This document shows positions 5,995 through 13,429 of a stretch of DNA of 16,341 bases, piece after piece. Both the position numbers and the translations under genes were made by a program. Origin of the DNA: CAYMSA01 sp964392965 (GTDB lineage Bacteria; Actinomycetota; Coriobacteriia; Anaerosomatales; Anaerosomataceae); the NCBI GenBank assembly GCA_964392965.1, contig CAYMSA010000036.1, forward strand, positions 1 to 16,341, given 5' to 3'. The notes beneath the pieces were generated by a model. The model saw only the letters and a program-made list of their open reading frames with translations. It was not told where the DNA came from and did no database searches. Each line of letters opens with the position of its first letter. Position 1 is the stretch's first letter.

Positions 5995-8736
5995 TCACCG
6001 TGTCGCCTGTAGTGCCGCCTCCATCACGCTTCGTGCTGCTGGAGCCGCTATCGTGCCCCCCGTGCCTGCGTTCTCCAGCACCACGGCAACCGCCACCCGG
6101 GGGTTGTCGGCCGGGGCGAAGCCGATGAACCACGCGTGGGTCCCGGCGCCCTTGCTCACCTCGGCGGTTCCCGTCTTGCCGGCCACCGTGACGCCCGGGA
6201 TCGCCGCTCGCGTGCCCGAGCCGTTGCGCACCACTTCGACCATGAGCTCGTTCACCGTCGCGGCGGTGGCGGGGTCCGTGGCGGTGCGCCACGGACGCGG
6301 CGAGACCTGCGTGATGATCCGGCCGGCGCGGTCGGTGACCGATGCGATGAGGTGTGGCCGCATGATGACGCCGTCGTTGGCGATTCCGGCGGCCACGAGC
6401 GCCATCTGCAGCGCGGTCACCTGTGGCCCGGCGGGACTCGCGTGTTCACCGACCGGCTGGCCGACGCCCGCCCACGCGGTCTCCCACTCGGTCATCTCCC
6501 GCGGGTCGGGCATGAGTGAGGTCGCCGAGGGGAAGTCGACCGGGAGTCTCGTGCCGAGACCGAAGTCGTGTGCCTGCTCGACGAGCGCCTTGGGGCCGAG
6601 CGCCTGGGCGATCTGCGCGTAGACGGTGTTCACGGACGATGCCGTGGCCTTGCGGACGGTGATCGTGCCGAACGACGCGCCGCCGTAGTTGCTGACGGGC
6701 GCCCCGCCGATCACGAGAGAACCCGGTCCGGAGTAGACGGAGTCCGGCGTCACGAGAGACGCTGAGAGCGCCGCCGCCAGCGTCACGACCTTGAACGTCG
6801 AGCCGGGCGGGTAGAGACTCATGCTCGCGCGGTTGACGAGCGGTGCGCCGCTCGAAGTGGCGGTGAGGGACTCCCAGTCGTCTCCGAGCGTCCCGGGGTC
6901 GTACGTGGGAGAGGACGCCATCGCGAGCACGGCACCGGTCCTGGGGTCAAGCGCGACGATCGCACCCCGGTGGCCCTCGAGCGCATCTTCCGCCGCGCGT
7001 TGGACCCGGCTGTGGATCGTGATGCGCACGTCGTTGCCGGGAATCGGCATGCCGGCAGCGGACTCGATCATGTCGGCTATGGTCGCGAAGTCGCTCTGGC
7101 CGGCGAGTGCCTCGTTCATGGAGGCTTCGATGCCCGAGCGGCCGTACGTGGTGCTGTAGTACCCGAGCGCGTGCGCTGCGAGCGTGCCCTGCGGGTAGGT
7201 GCGCGCGTAGTACTCGCCGTTCGCCACGGAGGTGGCGAGCGTGACGCCGTCGGCCGAGAGGATCGTCCCGCGCTCCTGACTCATCTCGGCGATCAGTCCG
7301 CGGGTGTTAGCGGGGTTCGCCGCGAGCTCATCTGCCTGCACGACCTGGATGTGGGTGAGATTCACGACGAGGACCACCATGAGCGTGGTCACGAGGCCGG
7401 CCACGCGGGCGAGACGGCGGGCGAGTGCGGTGCGTCCGAGCAGGCCCGTGCCGCCCGTGACCGCGATCTCGGCTTCGCGGCCGGTTGCCGCATCACCCGC
7501 GCGGAGCAGGAGTGCAAGCAGGATGAAGTTGGACAGGATGGAGCTGCCGCCGTAGCTGACGAACGGGAGGGTGATGCCCGTGAGCGGGATGAGCCGCGTG
7601 ACGCCGCCGATGATGACGAACGACTGCAGGCCGACCGTCGCCACGAGGCCCACCGCGACGAGAGCCGCAACATCTGAGCGCGCGCGCGACGCCGTGGCGA
7701 GGCCGCGGAGGCAGAACACCAGGAAGACGATGATGATCGCGGCGCCGCCGAGCAGCCCGAGTTCCTCGGCGATGGCCGTGAAGATGAAGTCCGTCTCCAC
7801 GAACGGGATGCGGCCGGGGAGGCCGTTGCCCACACCGACGCCGATCATCTTGCCCGCGCCGAGAGCGAAGAGCGACTGAGCGAGCTGATACCCGCGACCG
7901 GCGGCGTCGGCGAACGGGTCGAGCCAGATCGACACTCGCTGTTGGACGTGGCCGAAGAGGAGGTAGGCGGCCGTAGCCCCTACGGCGAAGAACGCGAGGC
8001 CGGTCACCACGTACATCGGCCGACCGGTCGCCGCGTAGAGCATCGCCAGGAACACGCCGAAGAAGAGCAGGCTCGAGCCGAGGTCCTTCTCGGCGACGAG
8101 GATGACGAGACTGACGGCCCACATGAGCACGAGCGGTCCGAGCTGGCGCGCCGGAGGCACCCAGATGCCGAGCACGCGCCTGGTAGAAACCGAGAGGACC
8201 TCGCGGTTCTCGGCGAGGTAGGCCCCGAGGAAGAGCACGATGAGGATCTTGGCGATCTCGGCAGGCTGGAACGACAGGGAGCCGAAGCGGAGCCACAGCT
8301 TCGCCCCGTTGACCTCGGTGCCGATGATCGCCGGCAGGACGAGCAGCAGGACGCCGACGATCGCGATCGTGTACTTGTAGCGGGCGAGCCGCTCGAGTGA
8401 GCGGACCAGCAGGAGCGTCACCACCAGGGCGACGACGCCGATGAGGATCCAGAGTGCCTGGCTCGAGGCGAGCTCGGCGTCGAGTCGCGTGATGTAGCCG
8501 AGCCCGGTGCCCGAGAGCAGGAACGCCAACGGCAGGAACGCCGGGTCGGCACCGGGCGCCAGGAAGCGCACCGCGATGTGCGCGCCGACGAACGAAGCGA
8601 GTAGCAGCAAAGGCACGGTGAGGTCGGCCCACGTGACCGACCCGCCCGCTGAGCCGTGGACGAGTACGAACAGCACGATGACCACCGGCGCGGCGGCGAG
8701 CAGGAGCAGGAGCTCGGTGTGGCGGCGGCTGCGCAT
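5995..8736 (-). CDS. rodA-pbpA: RodA/FtsW (SEDS) glycosyltransferase fused to a class B penicillin-binding transpeptidase
   Basis: One 913-residue reading frame holds two normally separate enzymes. Residues 1-413 are a multi-pass SEDS protein, the peptidoglycan polymerase that uses lipid II: the conserved loop LDPFADAAGRGYQ at 272-284, ETDFIFTAIAEELG at 314-327 and PFVSYGGSS at 391-399 are all present. A linker at 414-443 leads to a further membrane helix (444-463), then a short region with ERGTILSADG (488-497) and a transpeptidase domain at about 590-900. The transpeptidase has the serine motif STFK (646-649), SVN (701-703) and KTGT (854-857), so all three catalytic motifs of a beta-lactam-binding class B PBP are intact. 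No frameshift signal or stop lies between the halves. It follows pstP by four bases. In mycobacteria the corresponding genes rodA and pbpA are adjacent and separate. Expected role: coupled glycan polymerisation and cross-linking during growth or division. Confidence 0.95.
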   Translation of the reverse strand: MRSRRHTELLLLLAAAPVVIVLFVLVHGSAGGSVTWADLTVPLLLLASFVGAHIAVRFLAPGADPAFLPLAFLLSGTGLGYITRLDAELASSQALWILIGVVALVVTLLLVRSLERLARYKYTIAIVGVLLLVLPAIIGTEVNGAKLWLRFGSLSFQPAEIAKILIVLFLGAYLAENREVLSVSTRRVLGIWVPPARQLGPLVLMWAVSLVILVAEKDLGSSLLFFGVFLAMLYAATGRPMYVVTGLAFFAVGATAAYLLFGHVQQRVSIWLDPFADAAGRGYQLAQSLFALGAGKMIGVGVGNGLPGRIPFVETDFIFTAIAEELGLLGGAAIIIVFLVFCLRGLATASRARSDVAALVAVGLVATVGLQSFVIIGGVTRLIPLTGITLPFVSYGGSSILSNFILLALLLRAGDAATGREAEIAVTGGTGLLGRTALARRLARVAGLVTTLMVVLVVNLTHIQVVQADELAANPANTRGLIAEMSQERGTILSADGVTLATSVANGEYYARTYPQGTLAAHALGYYSTTYGRSGIEASMNEALAGQSDFATIADMIESAAGMPIPGNDVRITIHSRVQRAAEDALEGHRGAIVALDPRTGAVLAMASSPTYDPGTLGDDWESLTATSSGAPLVNRASMSLYPPGSTFKVVTLAAALSASLVTPDSVYSGPGSLVIGGAPVSNYGGASFGTITVRKATASSVNTVYAQIAQALGPKALVEQAHDFGLGTRLPVDFPSATSLMPDPREMTEWETAWAGVGQPVGEHASPAGPQVTALQMALVAAGIANDGVIMRPHLIASVTDRAGRIITQVSPRPWRTATDPATAATVNELMVEVVRNGSGTRAAIPGVTVAGKTGTAEVSKGAGTHAWFIGFAPADNPRVAVAVVLENAGTGGTIAAPAARSVMEAALQATR

Positions 8737-8740
8737 GGCC

Positions 8741-9817
8741 TCAGGGCGTCGCGGTGGACGTAGCAGCGGCCGCCGCCGTCACCCGGTAGGCGTCGAGAAG
8801 CGCGCGCGCGTTATCGATGCCTTCTACGCGGATGCCGGTGGCGAGGCGGCTCGCCGTGAGCGGATCGAGCAGGTCTACGGTCACGGTCGAGACTTCGGAG
8901 CGCCAGCTGAGACTCACCCCCGCGAAGCTGCCGGGAACGCCCCGGTAGAGCGCGACCCGGCCATCCTCGGCGATGAGGTACGCCTGCGAGCGTGCGTACG
9001 AGTGGGTGAGAGCTGCGGCTGCAAGCACGATCGCGAAAGCCGCGACCACCCACAGCGCGCGCAGTCCCCACCAGGGTGCGCCCGCCCGTCGAGGCCGGAG
9101 GGCGTGCTCGACGTCGCTCACCACCACGGTGACGTTGTCGGCTCCGCCGGCTTCGAGTGCCGCGTCGATGAGGGCGTCGACGGCCTCGCCGGGAGTGGGG
9201 CTCAGGGCCAGGATCCGCTCGATCTCCGCGTCAGGCACGAGTCCGGTCAGGCCGTCGGTGGCGAGCAGGAGGCGGTCGCCGGGGGTGGCCTCGACCTCGA
9301 GGATGTCCACCGGGGTTCTCGGATCCGAGCCGAGCGCCCGGGTGATCACGCTGCGGTTCGGGTGGAAGCGCGCCTCCTCGGCGGTGAGCGCGCCCTGCCG
9401 AACGAGGTCCGCCACCATCGAGTGGTCTTCGGTGAGCTGCTGCAGTCTGCCGTAGTGGAGCAGGTACGCACGGCTGTCTCCCACGTGCGCGACGACGACC
9501 CGCGAGCCGTCGAGCATCGCCGCAGTGAGCGTCGTGCCCATGCCCGAACGTCCGCGCCCGGTCTCGGCGGCCTCGATCACGGCGGCATTGGCCTGCTCTA
9601 TGGCCCGGCCTAGCGCGCGCGCGTCGGCGATGCGCGGTGCGGTGACGAGCAGTCTGTCGATGGCGAGCGAACTCGCGATCTCACCGGCCTGGTGTCCGCC
9701 GAGGCCGTCGGCCACAGCGAAGAGTGGCGGCGCGAGAAGGAACGCGTCCTCGTTGCCGGTGCGCACGAGGCCCACGTGGGTGTCCCCGGCGAACGCCGGC
9801 TCGGCCCGGCCCCTCAC
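8741..9817 (-). CDS. pstP: PP2C-family Ser/Thr protein phosphatase PstP
   Basis: Metal-dependent phosphatase of 358 residues that should reverse phosphorylation by the neighbouring kinases. The catalytic domain spans about 8-238: TGNEDAF (20-26), VADGLGGH (35-42) with metal ligand Asp37, AHVGDSRAYL (110-119), ATDGL (186-190) with Asp188, and GGADNVTVVV (224-233) with Asp227, so the metal-site residues are intact. A membrane helix lies at about 251-271, followed by an extracytoplasmic tail of about 85 residues ending in an Ala/Thr-rich stretch; this matches the layout of actinobacterial PstP. It begins with GTG, and its start overlaps the fhaB stop as GTGA, implying translational coupling. The rodA-pbpA fusion starts four bases after its stop. 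Confidence 0.95.
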   Translation of the reverse strand: MRGRAEPAFAGDTHVGLVRTGNEDAFLLAPPLFAVADGLGGHQAGEIASSLAIDRLLVTAPRIADARALGRAIEQANAAVIEAAETGRGRSGMGTTLTAAMLDGSRVVVAHVGDSRAYLLHYGRLQQLTEDHSMVADLVRQGALTAEEARFHPNRSVITRALGSDPRTPVDILEVEATPGDRLLLATDGLTGLVPDAEIERILALSPTPGEAVDALIDAALEAGGADNVTVVVSDVEHALRPRRAGAPWWGLRALWVVAAFAIVLAAAALTHSYARSQAYLIAEDGRVALYRGVPGSFAGVSLSWRSEVSTVTVDLLDPLTASRLATGIRVEGIDNARALLDAYRVTAAAAATSTATP

Positions 9818-10233
9818 AGCCGCACGACTTCCAGCCGCACGGTGCCGAGCTCGATGACGTCTCCAGCCGAGAGCGACAGCGGTCGCCTCGCCGGTTGCCC
9901 GTTGAGGATCGTGCCGTTCGTGGAGTCCAGGTCTTCGAGTACGGGTCCCTCGGGACCGTTCAGGATCTTAGCGTGGACCGAGGAGACGAAGTCGTCAGCG
10001 ATCACGAGGTCGGCGTCCGGTGAACGGCCGATGATCACCGGGCCGGTGAGTGGGACTGAGACGCCGGTGATCTCGCGCGGGCCGTGCGTGACGCGGATCG
10101 CGAGACCCTTGCGTGCGGACTTCGGGCCGGCGCCGGTCACGAGACCCATGCCAGCCTTCACGGCCGCGAAGAGGAACAGATAGAGGAGTGCGATGAGCAC
10201 TATCCTGCCGAAGAGGAGAACGACGTCCGCCAT
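9814..10233 (-). CDS. fhaB: FhaB-type membrane-anchored FHA domain protein
   Basis: Protein of 139 residues with one membrane helix at about 6-26, a basic linker (GPKSARKG) and a C-terminal forkhead-associated domain from about 55 to the end. The phosphothreonine-binding residues are present: IIGRSPDADLVI (67-78), SSVHA (84-88) and DLDSTNGTILNG (101-112). FHA domains bind phosphothreonine peptides; the mycobacterial counterpart FhaB/FipA links the kinases to division and wall synthesis proteins. The length and order match that family. It starts with ATG three bases after the fhaA stop and overlaps pstP by four bases. No enzymatic activity is expected. Confidence 0.93.
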   Translation of the reverse strand: MADVVLLFGRIVLIALLYLFLFAAVKAGMGLVTGAGPKSARKGLAIRVTHGPREITGVSVPLTGPVIIGRSPDADLVIADDFVSSVHAKILNGPEGPVLEDLDSTNGTILNGQPARRPLSLSAGDVIELGTVRLEVVRL

Positions 10234-10236
10234 GGC

Positions 10237-10959
10237 TCACAGCTCCGGGTCGTGGAACGTCAGTCGCGTGAGGCCGACCTCGATGACGTCGCCGTCGCGC
10301 AAGCGGGCCCGGCCGACCTCGCGGTCGTTCACGCGCGTGCCGTTGGTGGAGTCGAGGTCGGTCACGGCCCACCCGTCGTCGAGGCGCACGAGCGCTGCAT
10401 GCCGGCGCGAGACGTTCGCATCGTCGAGCCGGATGGCGCAGTCGTTCCCGCGACCGATGGTGAGCTCGTGGCCGGTGAGCGGTACGGTCCGACCGTCGGC
10501 GCCGATCGTCACCCGGGCACTCTGCGCGAGGCTGTTCACTCGTGGCCCGGAGATATCGTCTCGCACCTCGGCGGCCTGCTCGGGCCGGGGACTGGCGGTG
10601 ATCGACGCGCTCACCCGGAAGCGCCCGAGGCGCAGGTCGGGGTGGGTCACGAAGACAACGCCCGGCCGCGCGCGCAGGGTGTACTGGCGCTCGCGGGCAT
10701 GGTCGATCACGTAGGTCGAGAGTTCTGCCGAGAGCACGTCTCTGAAAGAGCCGAGCTTGGCCGCGTCCTCCTCGGAGAGCGCGACCGTGAAGGTGTCGGG
10801 AGCGTACACTACGCCCGGGCCGATGAGCCGCTCGTCGTCGGTGGCACGTGCGAGCGCCCGCGCGATCTCGACCGGCTGCACGGGGGAGCGGAAGGCACCG
10901 GCGAACAGGCCTTCGATGCCGGCGGCTACGCGATCCTCGAAATCAGAAAGTATGCCCAC
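10237..10959 (-). CDS. fhaA: FhaA-type protein: DUF3662 plus FHA domain
   Basis: Cytoplasmic scaffold protein of 240 residues. The N-terminal part (about 1-118), starting MGILSDFEDR and including PVQPVEIARALAR, is the DUF3662 domain that defines FhaA. After a short linker, an FHA domain at about 148-236 shows LTIGRGNDCAIRL (166-178), SRRHA (184-188) and DLDSTNGTRVND (201-212), so phosphothreonine recognition should be intact. In mycobacteria FhaA binds the phosphorylated pseudokinase domain of MviN/MurJ and controls lipid II flipping. That protein is about twice as long because of a long disordered linker, which is missing here. Start is GTG, with TGAGGA about ten bases upstream. It is the first gene of the tightly packed fhaA-fhaB-pstP-fusion block. 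Confidence 0.94.
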   Translation of the reverse strand: MGILSDFEDRVAAGIEGLFAGAFRSPVQPVEIARALARATDDERLIGPGVVYAPDTFTVALSEEDAAKLGSFRDVLSAELSTYVIDHARERQYTLRARPGVVFVTHPDLRLGRFRVSASITASPRPEQAAEVRDDISGPRVNSLAQSARVTIGADGRTVPLTGHELTIGRGNDCAIRLDDANVSRRHAALVRLDDGWAVTDLDSTNGTRVNDREVGRARLRDGDVIEVGLTRLTFHDPEL

Positions 10960-11020
10960 GTGACCACCACGGTCCTCACTTGGCGCGCGATCTCAGGAGA
11001 ACACGCGAATGCAGTAGATG

Positions 11021-11029
11021 ATGATACCA
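11021..11029 (-). promoter_or_regulatory. Possible extended -10 element upstream of fhaA
   Basis: Read on the minus strand, the complement of 11021-11029 is TGGTATCAT, which fits an extended -10 (TG-N-TATNAT). It lies about 60 bases before the fhaA GTG. No clear -35 hexamer is present at 17 bases. The same GGTATCATC string occurs upstream of the PNPOx-like gene at 1561-1569. If real, it would give the fha-pst-rodA-pbpA-pknB block its own promoter. Confidence 0.3.
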
Positions 11030-11032
11030 GTG

Positions 11033-11059
11033 TGACGCTCGGCACAGCCGCGAGCGTCA
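11033..11059 (-). terminator. Hairpin between the multi-pass kinase gene and fhaA
   Basis: A nine-base perfect stem, tgacgctcg (11033-11041) and cgagcgtca (11051-11059), with a nine-base loop lies downstream of the kinase stop (11121) on the minus strand. It is followed there by cactggtatcatcatct, which is only partly T-rich. It may end or weaken transcription from the kinase gene into fhaA. The rest of the 161-base spacer 10960-11120 shows only the promoter-like element listed separately. Confidence 0.4.
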
Positions 11060-11120
11060 GCGTGCCGTTGACGCGCGTTCGGACGGCCTGGGCTGCGCAG
11101 AGGCGTGTGAAGCCTCCCGC

Positions 11121-12845
11121 TCACGACTCCTCCCGCTGGCATCGCTTTGCCGGGGGCGGGCCGAGGCTGATGACGATCCCGGCTACGATGGCCGCCACGA
11201 GTACGTGTGGCACGGCATCGAGGAGCGGGAAACGCCCGTCGAAGAACGTCTCCCACGCCCAGTAGCCGCCGAGCAGCACGAGCGCGCCGAGCACGGCGCC
11301 CACGCTTGCCCACACGCGACTCGGACGACTACACGCCGCTGAGCAGACGAGGGCCGAGAGCGGCCAGGCCGCCAGCGCGACGAGCAGGCCCGGCCCGGGG
11401 AGGGCGAGCGGAAGAGCCCCTTCGGCGCCTGTGGCGGCAAGCGGGGATGCGAGCGCGTCGAACGGGATCGAGAGGTACGGCGGCCCGGAGCCTGCCAGGA
11501 GCGAGACGGCCGTGACCGTCAAGCCCGAGGCGACTGCGCCGAGGGCGGCCTGTAGCGGTCGACAGGCGAAGCCGAGGAGCAGGGGCAGTGCGGGGGCCGC
11601 ATAGGCGGACCCGAGGAGCGGGGCCGTCCAGGGGGCGAGCCCGCAGCCGGTGCCCCTGCGGCCGACCAGCAGCCAGAACACGGCGGCCACGAGCGCGAAG
11701 CCGGCGGCAGGGAGAGGGCCGAGTGTCCACAGGAGGCCGGCGATGACGCTGCCGAGTCCGAGCGCGAGTCCGAGCGCGGGGGCGAGCAGGCCGCTCAGGC
11801 CGATGAGCGACGTGGCGCTCACCGTGGCGGCACTGCCGAGGTCGAAGACGCCGATGCCGCTCCAGGCGAGCCAGGCGCACACGGCCGCCGCGAGCATCCG
11901 GCGGGCGACGCCGGTGTGTCCCACGTGTCGCTCCCAGAAGGTATCTTGGCGCGGGGTGCCGTCATCGGTCACCGGGGGACCGGCGACACGGCTTACGAGC
12001 TCGGCGAGAATGGCATGCCCGGCCACGGGGTCGCCGAGGTGCGGCAGCAGCGCGCGTGCGAAGCCGGCGACCGAGAGGTAGCGCTCCGAGGGGTCGGGCG
12101 CGAGCGCCGCCAGGAGCACGTCGTCGACGCCGGCCGGCAGCGAGGCCACGAACTCGGAGGGAAGGGGAACGTCGGCCATCTCGATCTTGAAGAGCGAACC
12201 CTCAAGAGTGTCGGCGTCGAACGGATTGGCGCCCGTGAGGAGCTCGTAGGCGAGTGCTGCGAGCGCCCAGATGTCGCTGCGTTCGTCGAGGTCATCGCCG
12301 CGGATCTGCTCGGGCGGCATGTAACCGATGGTACCGCCCCACCCGCTCGCACGGCCGCCGGGGCCGGTGAGCGCCGCGATGCCGAAGTCAGCCAGCTTCA
12401 CGCGTCCGTCGTGCGCGAGGAGCACGTTGCCGGGCTTGAGGTCGAGGTGGAGCACTCCGTTCTCATGGGCGAACGACAGCGCCGAGGCGAGTGTTTGGAC
12501 GACGGCCGCGGTGGCGTCGGGGCCGAGGCGGCCATCGGACTCGTCGAGGACGTCGGCGAGGGATGCGCCGCCGACGTCCTCCATGACGATGAGGGCCTCG
12601 TCGTCAGTGGCGTCCCACTCGTACACGGTGACGATGGCCGGGTGGTTGAGGAGAGCGGCCGTCCTCGCCTCGGCAAGACCCGGTCTACTGTGGCCGCCGG
12701 GCATGGCGCCGTCGGCCAGCGGTAGCCGCTTTATGGCGACGCGACGGGCCATCCTCGTGTCGAATGCGAGGACGACCGAACCGTGGCCGCCCGTGCCGAG
12801 GTCGGCGAGCGGTCGATAGCGATGCAGGATGAGGTCTCGGTCCAC
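11121..12845 (-). CDS. Ser/Thr protein kinase with a C-terminal multi-pass membrane domain
   Basis: Protein of 574 residues. The N-terminal kinase domain (about 8-270) has GTGGHGSVVL (17-26), Lys39 (VAIKRL), HLDLKPGN (133-140), DFG (153-155) and GTIGYMPPEQ (171-180). The catalytic loop reads HLD rather than HRD, so it is a non-RD kinase, and its activation segment (GPGGRASGWG) lacks the TxT pattern of PknB. From about 315 to 562 there are roughly eight or nine hydrophobic segments rich in Ala, Leu and Gly, ending in a short basic tail. I do not recognise this membrane domain; it has no PASTA repeats. It starts with GTG, with GAGG a few bases upstream, and follows the FKBP gene by 30 bases. 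It sits where a second kinase might replace the missing PknA, but its architecture differs from PknA, so this is inference. Confidence 0.9.
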   Translation of the reverse strand: MDRDLILHRYRPLADLGTGGHGSVVLAFDTRMARRVAIKRLPLADGAMPGGHSRPGLAEARTAALLNHPAIVTVYEWDATDDEALIVMEDVGGASLADVLDESDGRLGPDATAAVVQTLASALSFAHENGVLHLDLKPGNVLLAHDGRVKLADFGIAALTGPGGRASGWGGTIGYMPPEQIRGDDLDERSDIWALAALAYELLTGANPFDADTLEGSLFKIEMADVPLPSEFVASLPAGVDDVLLAALAPDPSERYLSVAGFARALLPHLGDPVAGHAILAELVSRVAGPPVTDDGTPRQDTFWERHVGHTGVARRMLAAAVCAWLAWSGIGVFDLGSAATVSATSLIGLSGLLAPALGLALGLGSVIAGLLWTLGPLPAAGFALVAAVFWLLVGRRGTGCGLAPWTAPLLGSAYAAPALPLLLGFACRPLQAALGAVASGLTVTAVSLLAGSGPPYLSIPFDALASPLAATGAEGALPLALPGPGLLVALAAWPLSALVCSAACSRPSRVWASVGAVLGALVLLGGYWAWETFFDGRFPLLDAVPHVLVAAIVAGIVISLGPPPAKRCQREES

Positions 12846-12875
12846 CGTGCCTCGCGTTCCTGCCCGGCCGAGGGG

Positions 12876-13304
12876 CTACTTGCCGTCGATCTCCACGAGC
12901 TCAAGTTCGAACGTCAGGGCCTGTCCCGCGAGCGGGTGGTTGAGGTCGAGCGTGACGGTCTCCTCGTCCACCGAGACGACCTGCGCCCGGACGACCTGGC
13001 CGGTGCCGGTGGGGACCATGATCTGCGCGCCGGCCGGCGGCGCTTCTTCGCCGAAGCCGCTGATGGGAAGGGCGTGCACGCCGCCGGGGTCATGCGGGCC
13101 GTAGGCATCCTCGCACGGTATGCGCACGGTGGTCTTGCCACCGACCTCCAGCTGCGTGACTGCGGCATCGAAGCCATCGATGACCATGCCGGAGCCGACG
13201 ATGAACTCGATTGGGTCGCGTCCTACGCTTGAATCGAACTGGCTGCCGTCGTCGAGGGTTCCCGTGTAGTGTACGCGGACGGTATCGCCGTTCTGGGGCT
13301 TCAC
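12876..13304 (-). CDS. SlyD-like FKBP-type peptidyl-prolyl cis-trans isomerase
   Basis: Cytoplasmic folding helper that isomerises X-Pro bonds and acts as a chaperone. The FKBP part shows GDTVRVHYTGTLDDGSQFDSS, here split as GDTVRVHYTG and LDDGSQFDSS, then FIVGSGMVIDGFDAAV and VGGKTTVRIP. An insert with AYGPHDPGGVHALP and the strand pair ending VTLDLNHPLAGQALTFELEL matches the SlyD insert-in-flap region. The His/Cys-rich metal-binding tail of E. coli SlyD is absent, as in many short homologues. The frame extends to a TTG at 13337 and has an ATG at 13310, but AGGAG (complement of 13311-13315) touches that ATG and lies six bases before the GTG at 13304, so GTG is the best start (142 residues). 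It precedes the multi-pass kinase gene by 30 bases and diverges from the phosphoribosyltransferase-fold gene. Confidence 0.9.
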   Translation of the reverse strand: MKPQNGDTVRVHYTGTLDDGSQFDSSVGRDPIEFIVGSGMVIDGFDAAVTQLEVGGKTTVRIPCEDAYGPHDPGGVHALPISGFGEEAPPAGAQIMVPTGTGQVVRAQVVSVDEETVTLDLNHPLAGQALTFELELVEIDGK

Positions 13305-13429
13305 AGGCATCTCCTGTCTGGGTGATTCCGGTCCCAAAGACCGCTTCCGAAGTCACTTTACCTTATCTCTCCCGGGTGGTGTCTCGCGTATGCCCCATAG
13401 GGTATAAGCGACCCAGGAGGTGGTCGGAC
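13305..13429. promoter_or_regulatory. Divergent promoter region between the FKBP and phosphoribosyltransferase-fold genes
   Basis: These 125 bases must hold the start signals of both genes. On the plus strand TATAAG at 13403-13408 resembles a -10 box, but the spaced -35 (tgtctc, 13380-13385) is poor and a start there would leave a very short leader. AGGAGG at 13415-13420 is the ribosome site of the plus-strand gene. On the minus strand AT-richer sequence around 13355-13368 could hold a -10, without a clear -35. Confidence 0.35.

Noticed and set aside
7493..8632. 379-codon minus-strand frame inside the SEDS region
   Set aside because: Same-strand alternative frame with Arg/Pro-rich composition typical of frame-shifted GC-rich coding sequence.
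10084..11265. 393-codon plus-strand frame antisense to fhaB, fhaA and the kinase end
   Set aside because: It spans two real genes and a spacer on the other strand and shows no domain; long antisense frames are expected at this GC content.
13211..13429. 73-codon extension of the phosphoribosyltransferase-fold protein
   Set aside because: It would overlap the start of the divergent FKBP gene and lies before a strong AGGAGG site and the conserved MFADR start.
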